Shown: piece after piece, positions 1 to 8,526 of the stretch
Position numbering within the stretch: position 1 is the first letter of the stretch
Layout of the letters: every line of letters starts with the position of its first letter
Assembly (NCBI RefSeq): GCF_023516435.1
Contig: NZ_CP097332.1
Coordinates: 62,001-126,000 of the forward strand
DNA from: Jatrophihabitans telluris
GTDB taxonomy: Bacteria; Actinomycetota; Actinomycetes; Mycobacteriales; Jatrophihabitantaceae
DNA: 64,000 bases
Direction: 5' to 3'
Notes under the pieces: model-generated
The model's database searches: none
Told to the model about the DNA's origin: nothing
Seen by the model: only the letters and a program-made list of their open reading frames with translations
Made by a program: the position numbers and the translations under genes

Positions 1-221
1 ACGTCGGCGACACCCTGCTGCTCTACACCGACGGGCTCATCGAGCGCCGCGACGAGGACATCGACGAGAGCCTGTCCAAGCTCGCCCGGACCCTGCGCGA
101 CTGCGCCGGCCTCCCCCTGGAACAGCTGGGAGACACGGTGCTGGAGACGCTGCTCGGCCGGTCACCGGACAACGCCGACGACGTCGCGCTGCTCGCCCTA
201 CGTCCGGTCATGACCTCCTAA
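1..221 (+). CDS. SpoIIE-family PP2C serine phosphatase, C-terminal end (partial)
   Basis: The frame opens at base 3 and ends with TAA at 219-221, giving about 72 residues; the rest lies left of the window. The motif YTDGLIERR followed about 50 residues later by DDVALLALR is the end of the SpoIIE/RsbU phosphatase fold, where these aspartates bind the catalytic metal ions. Such proteins dephosphorylate anti-anti-sigma factors in partner-switching stress pathways. Whether sensor (PAS or GAF) domains precede it cannot be seen. The family is clear from the motifs, the partner is not. Confidence 0.8.
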   Translation, partial: VGDTLLLYTDGLIERRDEDIDESLSKLARTLRDCAGLPLEQLGDTVLETLLGRSPDNADDVALLALRPVMTS

Positions 222-248
222 CCCGTACCCGCGGCGGCCGGCTGGGCC

Positions 249-1226
249 TCACTCCTTGTTCGTCACGGGCTGGTCGAAGTCGACGTCGATGCTCTCGAAG
301 CCCTTGGCCTGCTCCGCCCTCGCCTGGTCGCCGTAGGCGCGCCGGTCGCCGGAGGTCAGCTGCACGTTGTCGGTGAACGGAGTGAGCAACGAGCGGGGCG
401 AGAGGCCATTGACGCGGACCACGTTGATCTCGATGCAGAGGACGACGATGACGGAGGTGACGTAGAGGAACGCGAGCAGTCCGAGGACCAGCGCGAAGAC
501 CCCGTTGGTCGCCGAGGCGCCGTGGACGACGTGCGCGACGTAGAGCACGCCGAAGGTCTGCAGGAGCTGCCACGAGACGGCGGCGATGAGTGCGCCCGGA
601 GCAACCTCGCGCACGGTCAGCGCCCGGGACGCGGCGACTCTGAAGGCGAAGACGAACACGGCCGCGTTGACGACGATGGAGCCGAGGAAGACCAGCACCT
701 TCACCGCGCCGCTCAGCGACCCCGCGTTGCTGGCGCCCAGCGCGGACAGCAGTGTCGTCGCGATGACAGCGACACCGGCGGTCGCCAACAGCAACAGGCT
801 GCGTCCGCGTGCCTTGAACGGGTTCGGTCTGCGGTTGCGGGGCACTCCCCACGCGGTGTTCATCGCGTACTGGGTGGCCTGGGCCACTCCGAGGCCACCG
901 TAGACCGAGCCCAGGATCCCGATGACCAGACCGGCCGTTCCACCGCTGAGCTTGCGGGGCTGGCCGAGCTGCGAACCGACGACGGGGAACTGTGCCAGCG
1001 CCGAGTTCAGCACTCTGTGCTGCAGGGCCGGGTCACCGGCAAGGACGATGCCGAGGACGGTGGCCAACAGCAGGAGCAGCGGGAACAGCGACACGAACGC
1101 GTAGTACGTGATGAGTGCGGCCAGATACCCACCGCTGTCGTCGACGTACTTGTACACGACGGCAAGGGGAAAACCGGCCGCGGGATGACGGCGCTGGAAG
1201 GAATCGAGCCGCTCGACTGCGCCCAT
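249..1226 (-). CDS. YihY/BrkB-family inner-membrane protein
   Basis: A 325-residue polytopic protein starting at ATG 1226, with GGGAG about 8 bases upstream as ribosome binding site. The first hydrophobic block (around residues 33-65, ITYYAFVSLFPLLLLLATVLG) carries the YYAFVSLFP signature typical of YihY/BrkB proteins, and about five more membrane segments follow, with a charged cytoplasmic tail rich in Glu, Asp and Lys. The family was once misannotated as ribonuclease BN; its molecular role is not settled. It converges on the phosphatase gene and may be co-transcribed with nothing else here. Confidence 0.85.
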   Translation of the reverse strand: MGAVERLDSFQRRHPAAGFPLAVVYKYVDDSGGYLAALITYYAFVSLFPLLLLLATVLGIVLAGDPALQHRVLNSALAQFPVVGSQLGQPRKLSGGTAGLVIGILGSVYGGLGVAQATQYAMNTAWGVPRNRRPNPFKARGRSLLLLATAGVAVIATTLLSALGASNAGSLSGAVKVLVFLGSIVVNAAVFVFAFRVAASRALTVREVAPGALIAAVSWQLLQTFGVLYVAHVVHGASATNGVFALVLGLLAFLYVTSVIVVLCIEINVVRVNGLSPRSLLTPFTDNVQLTSGDRRAYGDQARAEQAKGFESIDVDFDQPVTNKE

Positions 1227-1322
1227 GCGACTACTCCCGGTCTCGATGTGCTGCGGTGGGTCCGGTCTTCAGCGTGCCACCCCGCGTGGGTCGGGCTCGG
1301 CGCGGCCGGTTCGTCGGTCTGC

Positions 1323-2435
1323 TCATTCCTGGCTTCGTCCGGCTGTGAGGGCGACCGCGTCGCGTACGACGCCGACGAGGCTGCCCCGCCGCCTGCTGCG
1401 CCGCTGGGCATCGCCCGAAGTCCCTTTCAGCAGCAAGCGTTTGAGCAACTGCGCCAGCTCCTCGTACTCCTCGTGCTCCTCCAGATCGGGGCGCAGCTCC
1501 TGGAGCAGGTCCTCGATCGCGTCGTGCGCGCCGACCAGCTTCGCCTGCCGGGGACTCCACAGGCTGTCGGTCAGGCCGAAGCGCGCGGCCCGCCACCGGG
1601 CGGCCCGAAGCAGGCTGTCGGACAGCGACAGCGGTTGGTCGAGGGTTCGCGCGCCGAGCGTGCGCACCAGCGAGCGGACGAGTCCGGCGAACAACACGGC
1701 GTCCTCGACGTCGGTACAGACGTCGGCCACGCGGAACTCCAGGGTGGGGTAGCGCGAGGACGGCCTGATGTCCCAGAGCAACGCTCCAGCGTCCTCGATG
1801 AGTCCGCTCGCCACGAGCTCGTCCACGGCGCGCGTGTACTCCTGAGCTGACCCGAGGACCGCCGGGGGCCCGCCCTGGGGCCAGAGGGCCAACCACGCCA
1901 ACCGGAAGCTGTCGTAACCGGTGTCGCGGCCTTCGTGGAACGGCGAGCTGCCGGTCAGGGCACCCAGCACCGGAAGGTACGGCCGGGCCCGGGTCATGAT
2001 GGCGACCGCGGTGTCGAGGTCGGGCACGCCGACGTGGACGTGACATCCGCAGAGGTTGAACTGGGTGACGAGCGAGCCGAAGCGTTCGACCAGCGCGCCG
2101 TACCGCGGGCGGTCCATCAACTGGATGTCGCTCAGCGAGGCGAACGGGTGGCTGCTGGTCGCGAGAATGGTGGCGCCTGCCCACGATGCCGCCTGCTCCG
2201 CCTCGCGCCGGCCGGAGACGAGAGCGGCCCGAAGTTCGGCGAGCGAGGCGCAGACGTCGGTGGCGACTTCGATCTGGCTCGTCAGCATCTCGGGTTGGAC
2301 GTGCGGGCCGGCGCCGCCGTCCAGGGCTCGCGCGGACAAAGCCGGCGCCCGGACCAGTGCGAACGACTCCGGGTCGACCAGGTGGAACTCTTCCTCGACC
2401 CCGAAGCTCGCGCCGATGACTCCGGCCGGGCTCAC
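1323..2435 (-). CDS. YbdK-type carboxylate-amine ligase (glutamate-cysteine ligase 2 family)
   Basis: A 370-residue protein from a GTG start at 2435. Residues 11-21 (FGVEEEFHLVD) and the CGCHVHVG motif near residue 135 are the ATP/metal-binding signatures of the GCS2 family (YbdK, EgtA relatives), which join an amine to the gamma-carboxylate of glutamate or a similar acid. The length is normal for YbdK. The C-terminal 25 residues are Arg-rich and unlike the core. Actinobacteria make mycothiol rather than glutathione, so a true glutathione role is unlikely; the real substrate cannot be told from sequence. Confidence 0.85.
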   Translation of the reverse strand: MSPAGVIGASFGVEEEFHLVDPESFALVRAPALSARALDGGAGPHVQPEMLTSQIEVATDVCASLAELRAALVSGRREAEQAASWAGATILATSSHPFASLSDIQLMDRPRYGALVERFGSLVTQFNLCGCHVHVGVPDLDTAVAIMTRARPYLPVLGALTGSSPFHEGRDTGYDSFRLAWLALWPQGGPPAVLGSAQEYTRAVDELVASGLIEDAGALLWDIRPSSRYPTLEFRVADVCTDVEDAVLFAGLVRSLVRTLGARTLDQPLSLSDSLLRAARWRAARFGLTDSLWSPRQAKLVGAHDAIEDLLQELRPDLEEHEEYEELAQLLKRLLLKGTSGDAQRRSRRRGSLVGVVRDAVALTAGRSQE

Positions 2436-2540
2436 CGCGAGGGCCCCACGTCCGAATGTGATCGTCGAGCGGGCACCGGCTGAACCACCTCACCATCGCG
2501 GGCGACGCTGGGGTTCAGCGGAGCCAACCTTACCCAGCGG

Positions 2541-3563
2541 CTAGGCCGGGGCCGGTCCGGTGGTCGCACGCACGACGAGTTCGACGGGGAGCAGGCTCTG
2601 GGCCGGACGCGCCGCCTCCCCCGAGGTCGCGATCCACTCCAGCAAGGTGCGGGCGGCTGCGGCACCCATCTCGGTCAACGGCACGGCGACGGTGGTCAGG
2701 GCGGGGGTCAGCTTGCGCATGAAGGGCAGGTCGTTGAAGCCGGTGAGCGAATAGTCCTGCGGGCAGCGCAGTCCGGCCTCGCCGAGCGTGGCCATCGCCC
2801 CCAGCGCGAGCAGGTCATTGGCCGCCACGATGGCCGAGAACGGGCGGCCCCCAGCGAGCAGCCGCTGTGCCGCCTCCACTCCGGCCGCTTCGGAGTAGGC
2901 GGCGCACTCGATGACCGAGGAACGAACGGGGATGCGGTGCTCGCGCAGCGCCGCACGGAAGGCCACGGCGCGCTCCCGGCCGGTCGAGGTGTCCGCCGGA
3001 CCGGCGAGGTGGACGATCTCGCGGTGGCCGAGAGCGGCCAGGTGCTCGACGCACAGCCGGACCCCACGCTGGTCGTCGCTGCCGACGAAAGGCAGGGAGG
3101 CCTCCCGGCAGCGCCGGTTCACCAGCACCGTCGGAATGCCGGCCGACACCAGCTCGTCCACCACCGGGTCCTGCCAGCGGGCCGTGGCCACGATGAATCC
3201 GTCGACCCCGTGCGCGCGCATCGAGGCGACCTGGCCGCGTTCCATCTCCAGATCGTTGTTGGTGTCGGTGAGGACCAGCGTGAAACCCGCCCCGCTGAGC
3301 ACCTGTTCGGCCCCGCGGACGATGGGCGGGAAGAGACTGTTGGTGATGTCGGGGATGACCAGTGCCGCGACGAACGACCGGGAGGTACGCAGGCCCCGTG
3401 CCAGCGTGTTGGGGACGTAGCCGAGCCGCTCGGCCGCCCTCATCACCCGCTGTACGGTGCGCTGGTTGACCTCGCCGCGGGCGTTGGGGTTGAGCGCCCG
3501 GCTCGCCGTCGCCGGATGCACTCCCGCCTCGCGCGCCACCTCCACCAACCGGACCCTCGACAT
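2541..3563 (-). CDS. LacI-family transcriptional regulator of the adjacent transport/catabolic operon
   Basis: A 340-residue repressor with an N-terminal LacI helix-turn-helix (VRLVEVAREAGVHPATASRAL, first ~25 residues; hinge to ~60) and a periplasmic-binding-protein-like effector domain containing the usual AANDLLALGAM and FTSTRP-type region. I chose ATG 3563 rather than GTG 3569 because TAGGGT at 3570-3575 is followed by exactly 6 bases and then this ATG, implying a leaderless transcript. It is divergent from the HAAT transporter operon, and three matching LacI-type operators lie between and inside the two genes (3606, 3702, 3816), so it very likely controls that operon and itself. The inducer is unknown. 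Confidence 0.93.
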   Translation of the reverse strand: MSRVRLVEVAREAGVHPATASRALNPNARGEVNQRTVQRVMRAAERLGYVPNTLARGLRTSRSFVAALVIPDITNSLFPPIVRGAEQVLSGAGFTLVLTDTNNDLEMERGQVASMRAHGVDGFIVATARWQDPVVDELVSAGIPTVLVNRRCREASLPFVGSDDQRGVRLCVEHLAALGHREIVHLAGPADTSTGRERAVAFRAALREHRIPVRSSVIECAAYSEAAGVEAAQRLLAGGRPFSAIVAANDLLALGAMATLGEAGLRCPQDYSLTGFNDLPFMRKLTPALTTVAVPLTEMGAAAARTLLEWIATSGEAARPAQSLLPVELVVRATTGPAPA

Positions 3564-3605
3564 GCGCACACCCTAACGGTCGGCGCCGGCTCTGGCGGCC
3601 GTTAT

Positions 3606-3619
3606 CGCAATCCTTTGCG
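3606..3619. promoter_or_regulatory. LacI-type operator O1
   Basis: The sequence CGCAATCCTTTGCG is a near-perfect palindrome with CGCAA/TTGCG half-sites. It lies 43 bases upstream of the lacI-type start and about 30 bases upstream of its -10 element, so binding would block the regulator's own promoter (autoregulation). It matches O2 and O3 below. Confidence 0.75.
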
Positions 3620-3668
3620 GAATCCCCGCCGCTGGTTAAGACTTCCGTCGGTAATCCGGCGTGAACCC

Positions 3669-3697
3669 TTGACACGGGCAGTTAACACAGACATGCT
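3669..3697 (+). promoter_or_regulatory. Probable promoter of the transporter/catabolic operon
   Basis: TTGACA at 3669-3674 is a perfect -35 hexamer; 17 bases on, CATGCT (3692-3697) is a weak -10. The predicted start point (about 3704) falls inside operator O2, which suits LacI repression. The -10 is poor, so an activator or a different start is possible. Confidence 0.45.
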
Positions 3698-3701
3698 CGA
3701 C

Positions 3702-3715
3702 CGCAATCGATTGTG
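3702..3715. promoter_or_regulatory. LacI-type operator O2
   Basis: CGCAATCGATTGTG has the central CG and the CGCAA half-site of LacI-family operators, with one mismatch in the right half. It overlaps the predicted transcription start of the transporter operon. Spacing to O1 is 96 bases and to O3 114 bases. Confidence 0.75.
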
Positions 3716-3806
3716 GTTCGCGGCTGATTGTCATGTCGCCGCGCAGTCGACGATCACGTTGTAAGAACCCACCAGCATCCATCGCGAGCACAAAGGGGTA
3801 CACGCC

Positions 3807-5072
3807 GTGCAGTATCGCAATCGTTTGCGGACCGGAACCACCGTCGCCACCGCCGCCCTGGCGGTGATCGTCCTGGCCACCGGGTGCGCGTCCAAGGCAG
3901 GCGGCAACGGGCCGTCCACGACGGCCAGCAACGGGGGCGCCAGCAAGGCGCCCCTGGTGATCGGAGCGTCGGTCTCGCTCACCGGTGACTTCTCCGACTC
4001 CGGCAAGGGCGTGCAACGCGGCTACCAGCTGTGGGCCGACACGGTCAACGCCAAGGGAGGCATCCTCGGGCGCAAGGTCACGATCAAGATCGTCGACGAC
4101 GCATCGAGCCCCACCCAGGTCGTGACCAACTACCAGAACCTGATCAACAAGGATCACGTCGACCTCACCTTCGGGCCCTTCTCCACCTTGCTCACCATCC
4201 CGGCCTCCCAGGTCGCCAAGCGATACGGCTACGCCTTCCTCGCGCCGGCCGGCGGCGGACCCGATGTGTTCAAGCAGAAGCTGAACAACTTCTTCTTCGT
4301 CCAGCCCGCGCCCACGACCCAGTCCGGTGACGTCTTCGCCAACTACATCCTGTCGCTGAGCGCGGCGGACCGGCCCAAGACCGCCGCTTACGCCGAACTG
4401 GACGACCCGTTCTCGGCCCCCATCGCCGAGAACATCCGCGCGAAGTTCGAAGCGGCCGGGATCCAGACCGTCTACAAGCAGGTCTACCCGTCCGAGACGC
4501 AGGACCTCTCGCCCGTGATGGCCGCGATCGCCGCCAAGAAGCCCGACGTGATCATCGGTGGCACCCAGAGCGAGGACGCCTACGCCCAGGTCAAGAGCCT
4601 CGTGCAGCTGAAGTACAACCCCAAGTTCATGTTCCAGTCCAACGGGGCGAACTCGCCGCTGGAATACCCGAACAAGGTCGGCGCGGCCAACACGACGGGC
4701 ATCATGTCCTCCGCGGACTGGTACCCCGGCTCCAAGGCCTCCGGCAGTGATGCCTTCACCGCCGCCTACATCGCGAAGTTCGGCGGCAGCGCCCAGACGG
4801 TGGACGACAACAGCGCCGAGGCCTACGCGGCCGGACAGTTGCTCGAGGCGGTCGCCACCAAGACCGGCAAGATCGACAACGCCACCATCATCAGCTCGTT
4901 GCACTCGGGAAGCTGGCCGACCATCCTGGGCGACCTGGCCTGGGGTTCGGATGGGGCGCCGACCGGCGAGTACAGCCTCGTCCAGTGGCAGTCCGGCAAG
5001 TTGCTTCCGGTGTTCCCGTCCGGCGTGGCCCAGGCCAGCCCGGTCTTCCCCAAGCCCAACTGGGGCGGCTGA
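3807..5072 (+). CDS. HAAT-type ABC transporter substrate-binding lipoprotein
   Basis: A 421-residue lipoprotein from GTG 3807, preceded by AAAGGGG. Residues 4-8 are basic, residues 12-26 hydrophobic, and LATGC places the lipidated cysteine at residue 27. The mature part is a type I periplasmic-binding (LivJ-like) fold: VIGASVSLTGDFSDSGKG opens the domain. The family binds branched-chain amino acids but also amides, urea and aromatic acids, so the ligand is open. It is the first gene of an operon running to 16344, and its LacI operators and the catabolic genes downstream suggest the ligand is a carbon or nitrogen source degraded by those enzymes. Confidence 0.92.
   Translation: MQYRNRLRTGTTVATAALAVIVLATGCASKAGGNGPSTTASNGGASKAPLVIGASVSLTGDFSDSGKGVQRGYQLWADTVNAKGGILGRKVTIKIVDDASSPTQVVTNYQNLINKDHVDLTFGPFSTLLTIPASQVAKRYGYAFLAPAGGGPDVFKQKLNNFFFVQPAPTTQSGDVFANYILSLSAADRPKTAAYAELDDPFSAPIAENIRAKFEAAGIQTVYKQVYPSETQDLSPVMAAIAAKKPDVIIGGTQSEDAYAQVKSLVQLKYNPKFMFQSNGANSPLEYPNKVGAANTTGIMSSADWYPGSKASGSDAFTAAYIAKFGGSAQTVDDNSAEAYAAGQLLEAVATKTGKIDNATIISSLHSGSWPTILGDLAWGSDGAPTGEYSLVQWQSGKLLPVFPSGVAQASPVFPKPNWGG
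3816..3829. promoter_or_regulatory. LacI-type operator O3 inside the coding sequence
   Basis: CGCAATCGTTTGCG is the most symmetric of the three sites and lies within codons 4-8 of the substrate-binding protein, encoding the basic n-region (Arg-Asn-Arg-Leu-Arg) of its signal peptide. Its distance to O1 is 210 bases, about 20 helical turns, which would permit a repression loop. Confidence 0.7.
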
Positions 5073-5076
5073 TCCG

Positions 5077-5955
5077 ATGCATGCACTGATCCAAGGCATC
5101 ATCCTCGGCGTCCTGACGGCCGGCGTCTACGCCCTTATGGCGTCGGGTCAAACCCTGATCTTCGGCATCATGAAGGTGGTCAACCTCGCCCAGGGCGCGA
5201 TGGTCATCCTGGGCGCGTACCTGTCCTACCAGCTGTTCACCTCGTTCGGGATCGATCCCCTGCTCTCGATCCCGATCACCACGGTGGCGATGTTCGTCAT
5301 CGGCGTCGCGGTCGAGGTGTTCTTCCTCCGGCCGTTGCGCCGGGAGGACCGGTCCGAGCTCAGCCTGCTGGTCACCTTCGCCGTCGCGTTGCTGCTCGAA
5401 GGCATCATGAGCGTGACCTGGAAGACCACCGTCCGCAGCACGAACACCAGCTACGCAAACAGCAGCTGGACGGTCTTCGGCTACCAGATCACCCTGGTTC
5501 GACTGTGGGCCTTCCTGTTGTCGATCGCAGCGCTCGGGGTTCTGTACCTGCTGCTGAACCGCACCCGTTTCGGCCGCGCCATTCGGGCCACGGTCCAGAA
5601 TCCGGAATCGGCCCGGCTGCTCGGCGTCGAGTCGAGCCGGGTGTCCGCGCTCGGCTTCGGCCTCGGTGCCGCGACAGCCGCCGCGGCCGGCTCGGTGTAC
5701 GGCCTGCTGTACCCGTTCAACTCCGGTAGCCACTACGACCTGATCTCGCGGTTGCTGTCGATCGTCCTGCTCGGCGGTCTCGGCAGCATCGGCGGCGCGG
5801 TCGTGGGAGCGCTGATCGTGTCGACGTCGTCGGCGATCGTCGCCTCCACGATCTCGCCCAGCTGGTCGGAGATGACGTTCTTCGTCATCCTGCTGCTGGT
5901 TCTGCTCATTCGCCCGCAGGGATTGTTCGGCACCACCGCACGAGGAGCAATATGA
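5077..5955 (+). CDS. HAAT ABC transporter permease, LivH type
   Basis: A 292-residue inner-membrane permease from ATG 5077, four bases after the stop of the binding-protein gene. The frame stays open far upstream, but MHALIQGIILGVLTAGVYAL is the standard LivH N-terminus and fixes the start. About eight membrane segments are visible, with the family motif GIMKVVNLAQGAMVILGAY near residues 30-48. It pairs with the LivM-type permease to form the channel. Its stop overlaps the next start (ATGA). Confidence 0.93.
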   Translation: MHALIQGIILGVLTAGVYALMASGQTLIFGIMKVVNLAQGAMVILGAYLSYQLFTSFGIDPLLSIPITTVAMFVIGVAVEVFFLRPLRREDRSELSLLVTFAVALLLEGIMSVTWKTTVRSTNTSYANSSWTVFGYQITLVRLWAFLLSIAALGVLYLLLNRTRFGRAIRATVQNPESARLLGVESSRVSALGFGLGAATAAAAGSVYGLLYPFNSGSHYDLISRLLSIVLLGGLGSIGGAVVGALIVSTSSAIVASTISPSWSEMTFFVILLLVLLIRPQGLFGTTARGAI

Positions 5956-7016
5956 GGTCGACGTCCTGGCTCAGCCCCGTTCGCGGCGTGGCGTTCTTCG
6001 CCATCCTGGCCAGCCTGCCCTCGTTCAATCTTGCGCATTGGGTACTGAACATCGCGGTCTTCACCCTGATGTACGCGGTCATGTCCAGCTCCTGGAACCT
6101 GGTCGGCGGCTTCGCCGGCTACCCGTCGCTGGGGCACGCGGCCTTCTTCGGCATCGGCGCGTACTCGACCGCTCTGTGGTTCCAGCACCACAGCATCACC
6201 AGCGGATACGAACCGTTCATCCTGCTTCCACTGATCGGCGTGGTCGCGGCGCTCATCGGACTGCCCGTGGCCTTCATCGCGATGCGCACCCGATCGGACG
6301 TGTTCGCGATCGTCACGATCACCCTGCTCTTCGTCACGCAGACGCTGGCGTTCAACCTGCGCTCGCTCACCCATGGCGCGCAGGGTCTGGCCATCGCGGT
6401 GGCGCCGTTCTCCGCACGCACCTACGAGCGGCCCTTCTACTACGTGCTGCTCATCCTGCTTGCGGCGTCGATGGTCATCAGCTTCGCAACGATGCGCAGC
6501 AAGTTCGGGCTGGCGCTGGCCGCCGTCCGAGCCGATGAGGACAAGGCGCGCGGCATCGGCGTGCGGACCTTCGGGGTGAAGGTGCTGTCGTTCTCGATCA
6601 GCGTCGGTCTCACCGCGATGGTCGGCGGGATCTGGGCCTACTACGAAGGCTTCATCTACCCCCAGTTCGCCGTCGATCCGCTGGTCACCATCGCGATCGT
6701 GCTGATGACCTTCCTCGGCGGCCGCGCCACCCTGTGGGGTCCGGTGCTCGGAGCGTTCATCCTCGAGACGGCGCAGCAGACGCTGGCGTACTCGCTCGGC
6801 GGCAGCCAGTTCTACCTGATCGCGTACGCCATGGTCTTCCTGCTCGTCATGCTGCTCCTCCCGCGGGGCATCGTGCCCTCGATCCAGGACGGCCTGAGAC
6901 GGCGACGGCGACGGGCGGCGGTCGATGCCCCGGGCAGCGACTCGCTCAACCAACCCAAGGAGGCCAGAGGCCACGCCGGCCGAACACCGGCCTCGACCGT
7001 GAAGGGACACGCCTGA
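5952..7016 (+). CDS. HAAT ABC transporter permease, LivM type
   Basis: A 354-residue permease starting inside the stop of the LivH-type gene. It has about nine hydrophobic segments and the LivM signature GYPSLGHAAFFGIGAYSTA (residues ~56-74). The final ~40 residues are a charged cytoplasmic tail (RRRRRRAAVD then Pro/Ala-rich) longer than usual. It forms a heterodimer with the LivH-type permease. The stop overlaps the next gene by one base (TGATG). Confidence 0.92.
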   Translation: MRSTSWLSPVRGVAFFAILASLPSFNLAHWVLNIAVFTLMYAVMSSSWNLVGGFAGYPSLGHAAFFGIGAYSTALWFQHHSITSGYEPFILLPLIGVVAALIGLPVAFIAMRTRSDVFAIVTITLLFVTQTLAFNLRSLTHGAQGLAIAVAPFSARTYERPFYYVLLILLAASMVISFATMRSKFGLALAAVRADEDKARGIGVRTFGVKVLSFSISVGLTAMVGGIWAYYEGFIYPQFAVDPLVTIAIVLMTFLGGRATLWGPVLGAFILETAQQTLAYSLGGSQFYLIAYAMVFLLVMLLLPRGIVPSIQDGLRRRRRRAAVDAPGSDSLNQPKEARGHAGRTPASTVKGHA

Positions 7017-7747
7017 TGACCGCGTTGCTCGAGGTCGACGGCCTCGCCAAGAGCTTCGGGTCGGTGCACGCGGTGGATTCGGCCTCGTTCGAGGTGCAGC
7101 CCAACACCATCACCGCCCTGATCGGACCCAACGGCTCGGGCAAGACCACGCTGTTCAACCTGATCACCGGATACCTGCCGCCCGACCAGGGCCAGGTCCG
7201 CTTCCAGGGACGCGACATCACCGGTTCGAGTTCGGGACGGTTGTACCGGCGCGGGCTGTCGCGCACCTTCCAGCAGGCGCGGATCTTCCCGCAGCTCACC
7301 GTGCAGGAGAACCTCACGGTCGCGGCGGGGTATTCCTGGCAACAGCTGTTCGGCAGGCGGATGAGCCGGGCCGACCGCGAACGCGTGGGCAGCCTGCTCG
7401 AGGAGTTCCGGATGGGCCATGTGGCCGACCTGTTCGCCTCGGAACTGTCCTACGGCCAGCGCAAGTTGCTGGAGTTCGCCGCCGTGCTGATGAGTTCGCC
7501 CAGCCTCATCCTGCTCGACGAACCAACGGCCGGGGTCAACCCCGTCATGATCGAGACGATGGAGCACCACATCCGCGAGCGTCACGCCGCTGGAATCACC
7601 TTCCTGATCGTCGAGCACGACATGAACTTCGTGATGCGGCTCTGCGATCCGGTCATCGTGCTGGACCAGGGCCGGGAGATCTTCGTCGGACCCCCGAGTC
7701 AGGTTCAGACCAATCCGCTCGTCCTCGACGCCTACCTGGGGAGTTGA
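7016..7747 (+). CDS. HAAT ABC transporter ATPase, LivG type
   Basis: A 243-residue ATP-binding subunit from ATG 7016. The frame is open upstream, but that part is LivM in another frame; MTALLEVDGLAKSFG is the usual LivG start. Walker A (GPNGSGKT, about residues 38-45), signature LSYGQ and Walker B LILLDEPTAG with the catalytic Glu are intact, so it should hydrolyse ATP. It works with the LivF-type ATPase on the cytoplasmic face of the permease pair. Confidence 0.93.
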   Translation: MTALLEVDGLAKSFGSVHAVDSASFEVQPNTITALIGPNGSGKTTLFNLITGYLPPDQGQVRFQGRDITGSSSGRLYRRGLSRTFQQARIFPQLTVQENLTVAAGYSWQQLFGRRMSRADRERVGSLLEEFRMGHVADLFASELSYGQRKLLEFAAVLMSSPSLILLDEPTAGVNPVMIETMEHHIRERHAAGITFLIVEHDMNFVMRLCDPVIVLDQGREIFVGPPSQVQTNPLVLDAYLGS

Positions 7748-7749
7748 TC

Positions 7750-8526
7750 GTGAACACCTTGCTCACCCTGCACGACGTGGTCGCCGGCTACGGCGCGGGC
7801 GACATCCTCAAAGGCGTGGACCTCGAGGTCAGCGCCGGGACCGTGACCTGTCTGATCGGTCCGAACGGCGCGGGCAAGTCGACCGTGCTCAAGTGCGTCA
7901 GCGGCCTGCTTCGACCGCGGCTTGGTTCGGTGCGTTTCCAGGACGAGGAGATCAATCGTCTGTCCCCCCGGGCCCGCCTGCTGAAGGGGATCGTGCACGT
8001 GCCGCAGGACCGCAGCCTGTTCCCGGCCATGACGGTCATGGACAACCTGCTGATGGGCGGCTACGTGATGTCGGACCAGAAGGCGGTACGGCGCCGGATC
8101 GAAGAGGCGGCGGAGGTCTTCCCCATCTGCCGCAAGCGCGCCAACGACCACGCCGGATCGTTGTCCGGAGGCGAGCAGAAGCAGGTCGAATTGGCTCGCA
8201 CGCTCGTCCTCGACCCTGCCCTGATCCTGCTGGACGAACCCTCGATCGGGCTCGACCCGAAATCCCGGCATCAGGTCTTCGCCAGCATCCGCCGCCTCGC
8301 CGAGAGCGGACGCACCGTCCTGCTCGTCGAGCAGAACGCCCGCTCGGGGCTGGCCGCCTCGGACTTCGGCGCCGTTCTGGAAAGCGGCGTGGTGCGACTG
8401 GTGGCCACCGGAACCGAGTTGCTCGATGACCCCGAAGTTGCCCGGCTGTACCTCGGCGCCGCCGGCGCCCGCACAGCACCCACGAACTCAGTCGCCTCGG
8501 CGGCACCCGGAGAAGGAGCACGATGA
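7750..8526 (+). CDS. HAAT ABC transporter ATPase, LivF type
   Basis: A 258-residue ATPase. A TTG at 7744 is in frame, but GGGGAG at 7738-7743 sits six bases before GTG 7750, which I take as the start. Walker A GPNGAGKS, signature LSGGEQKQVE and Walker B LILLDEPSIG are complete. The last ~20 residues form an Ala/Pro-rich tail. Its stop overlaps the start of the dehydrogenase gene by four bases, which ties the transporter to the catabolic genes. Confidence 0.92.
   Translation: MNTLLTLHDVVAGYGAGDILKGVDLEVSAGTVTCLIGPNGAGKSTVLKCVSGLLRPRLGSVRFQDEEINRLSPRARLLKGIVHVPQDRSLFPAMTVMDNLLMGGYVMSDQKAVRRRIEEAAEVFPICRKRANDHAGSLSGGEQKQVELARTLVLDPALILLDEPSIGLDPKSRHQVFASIRRLAESGRTVLLVEQNARSGLAASDFGAVLESGVVRLVATGTELLDDPEVARLYLGAAGARTAPTNSVASAAPGEGAR

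Noticed and set aside
4747-5076. LivH-type gene starting at 4747
   Set aside because: This part overlaps the binding-protein gene in another frame and is not membrane-like; the family start is at 5077.
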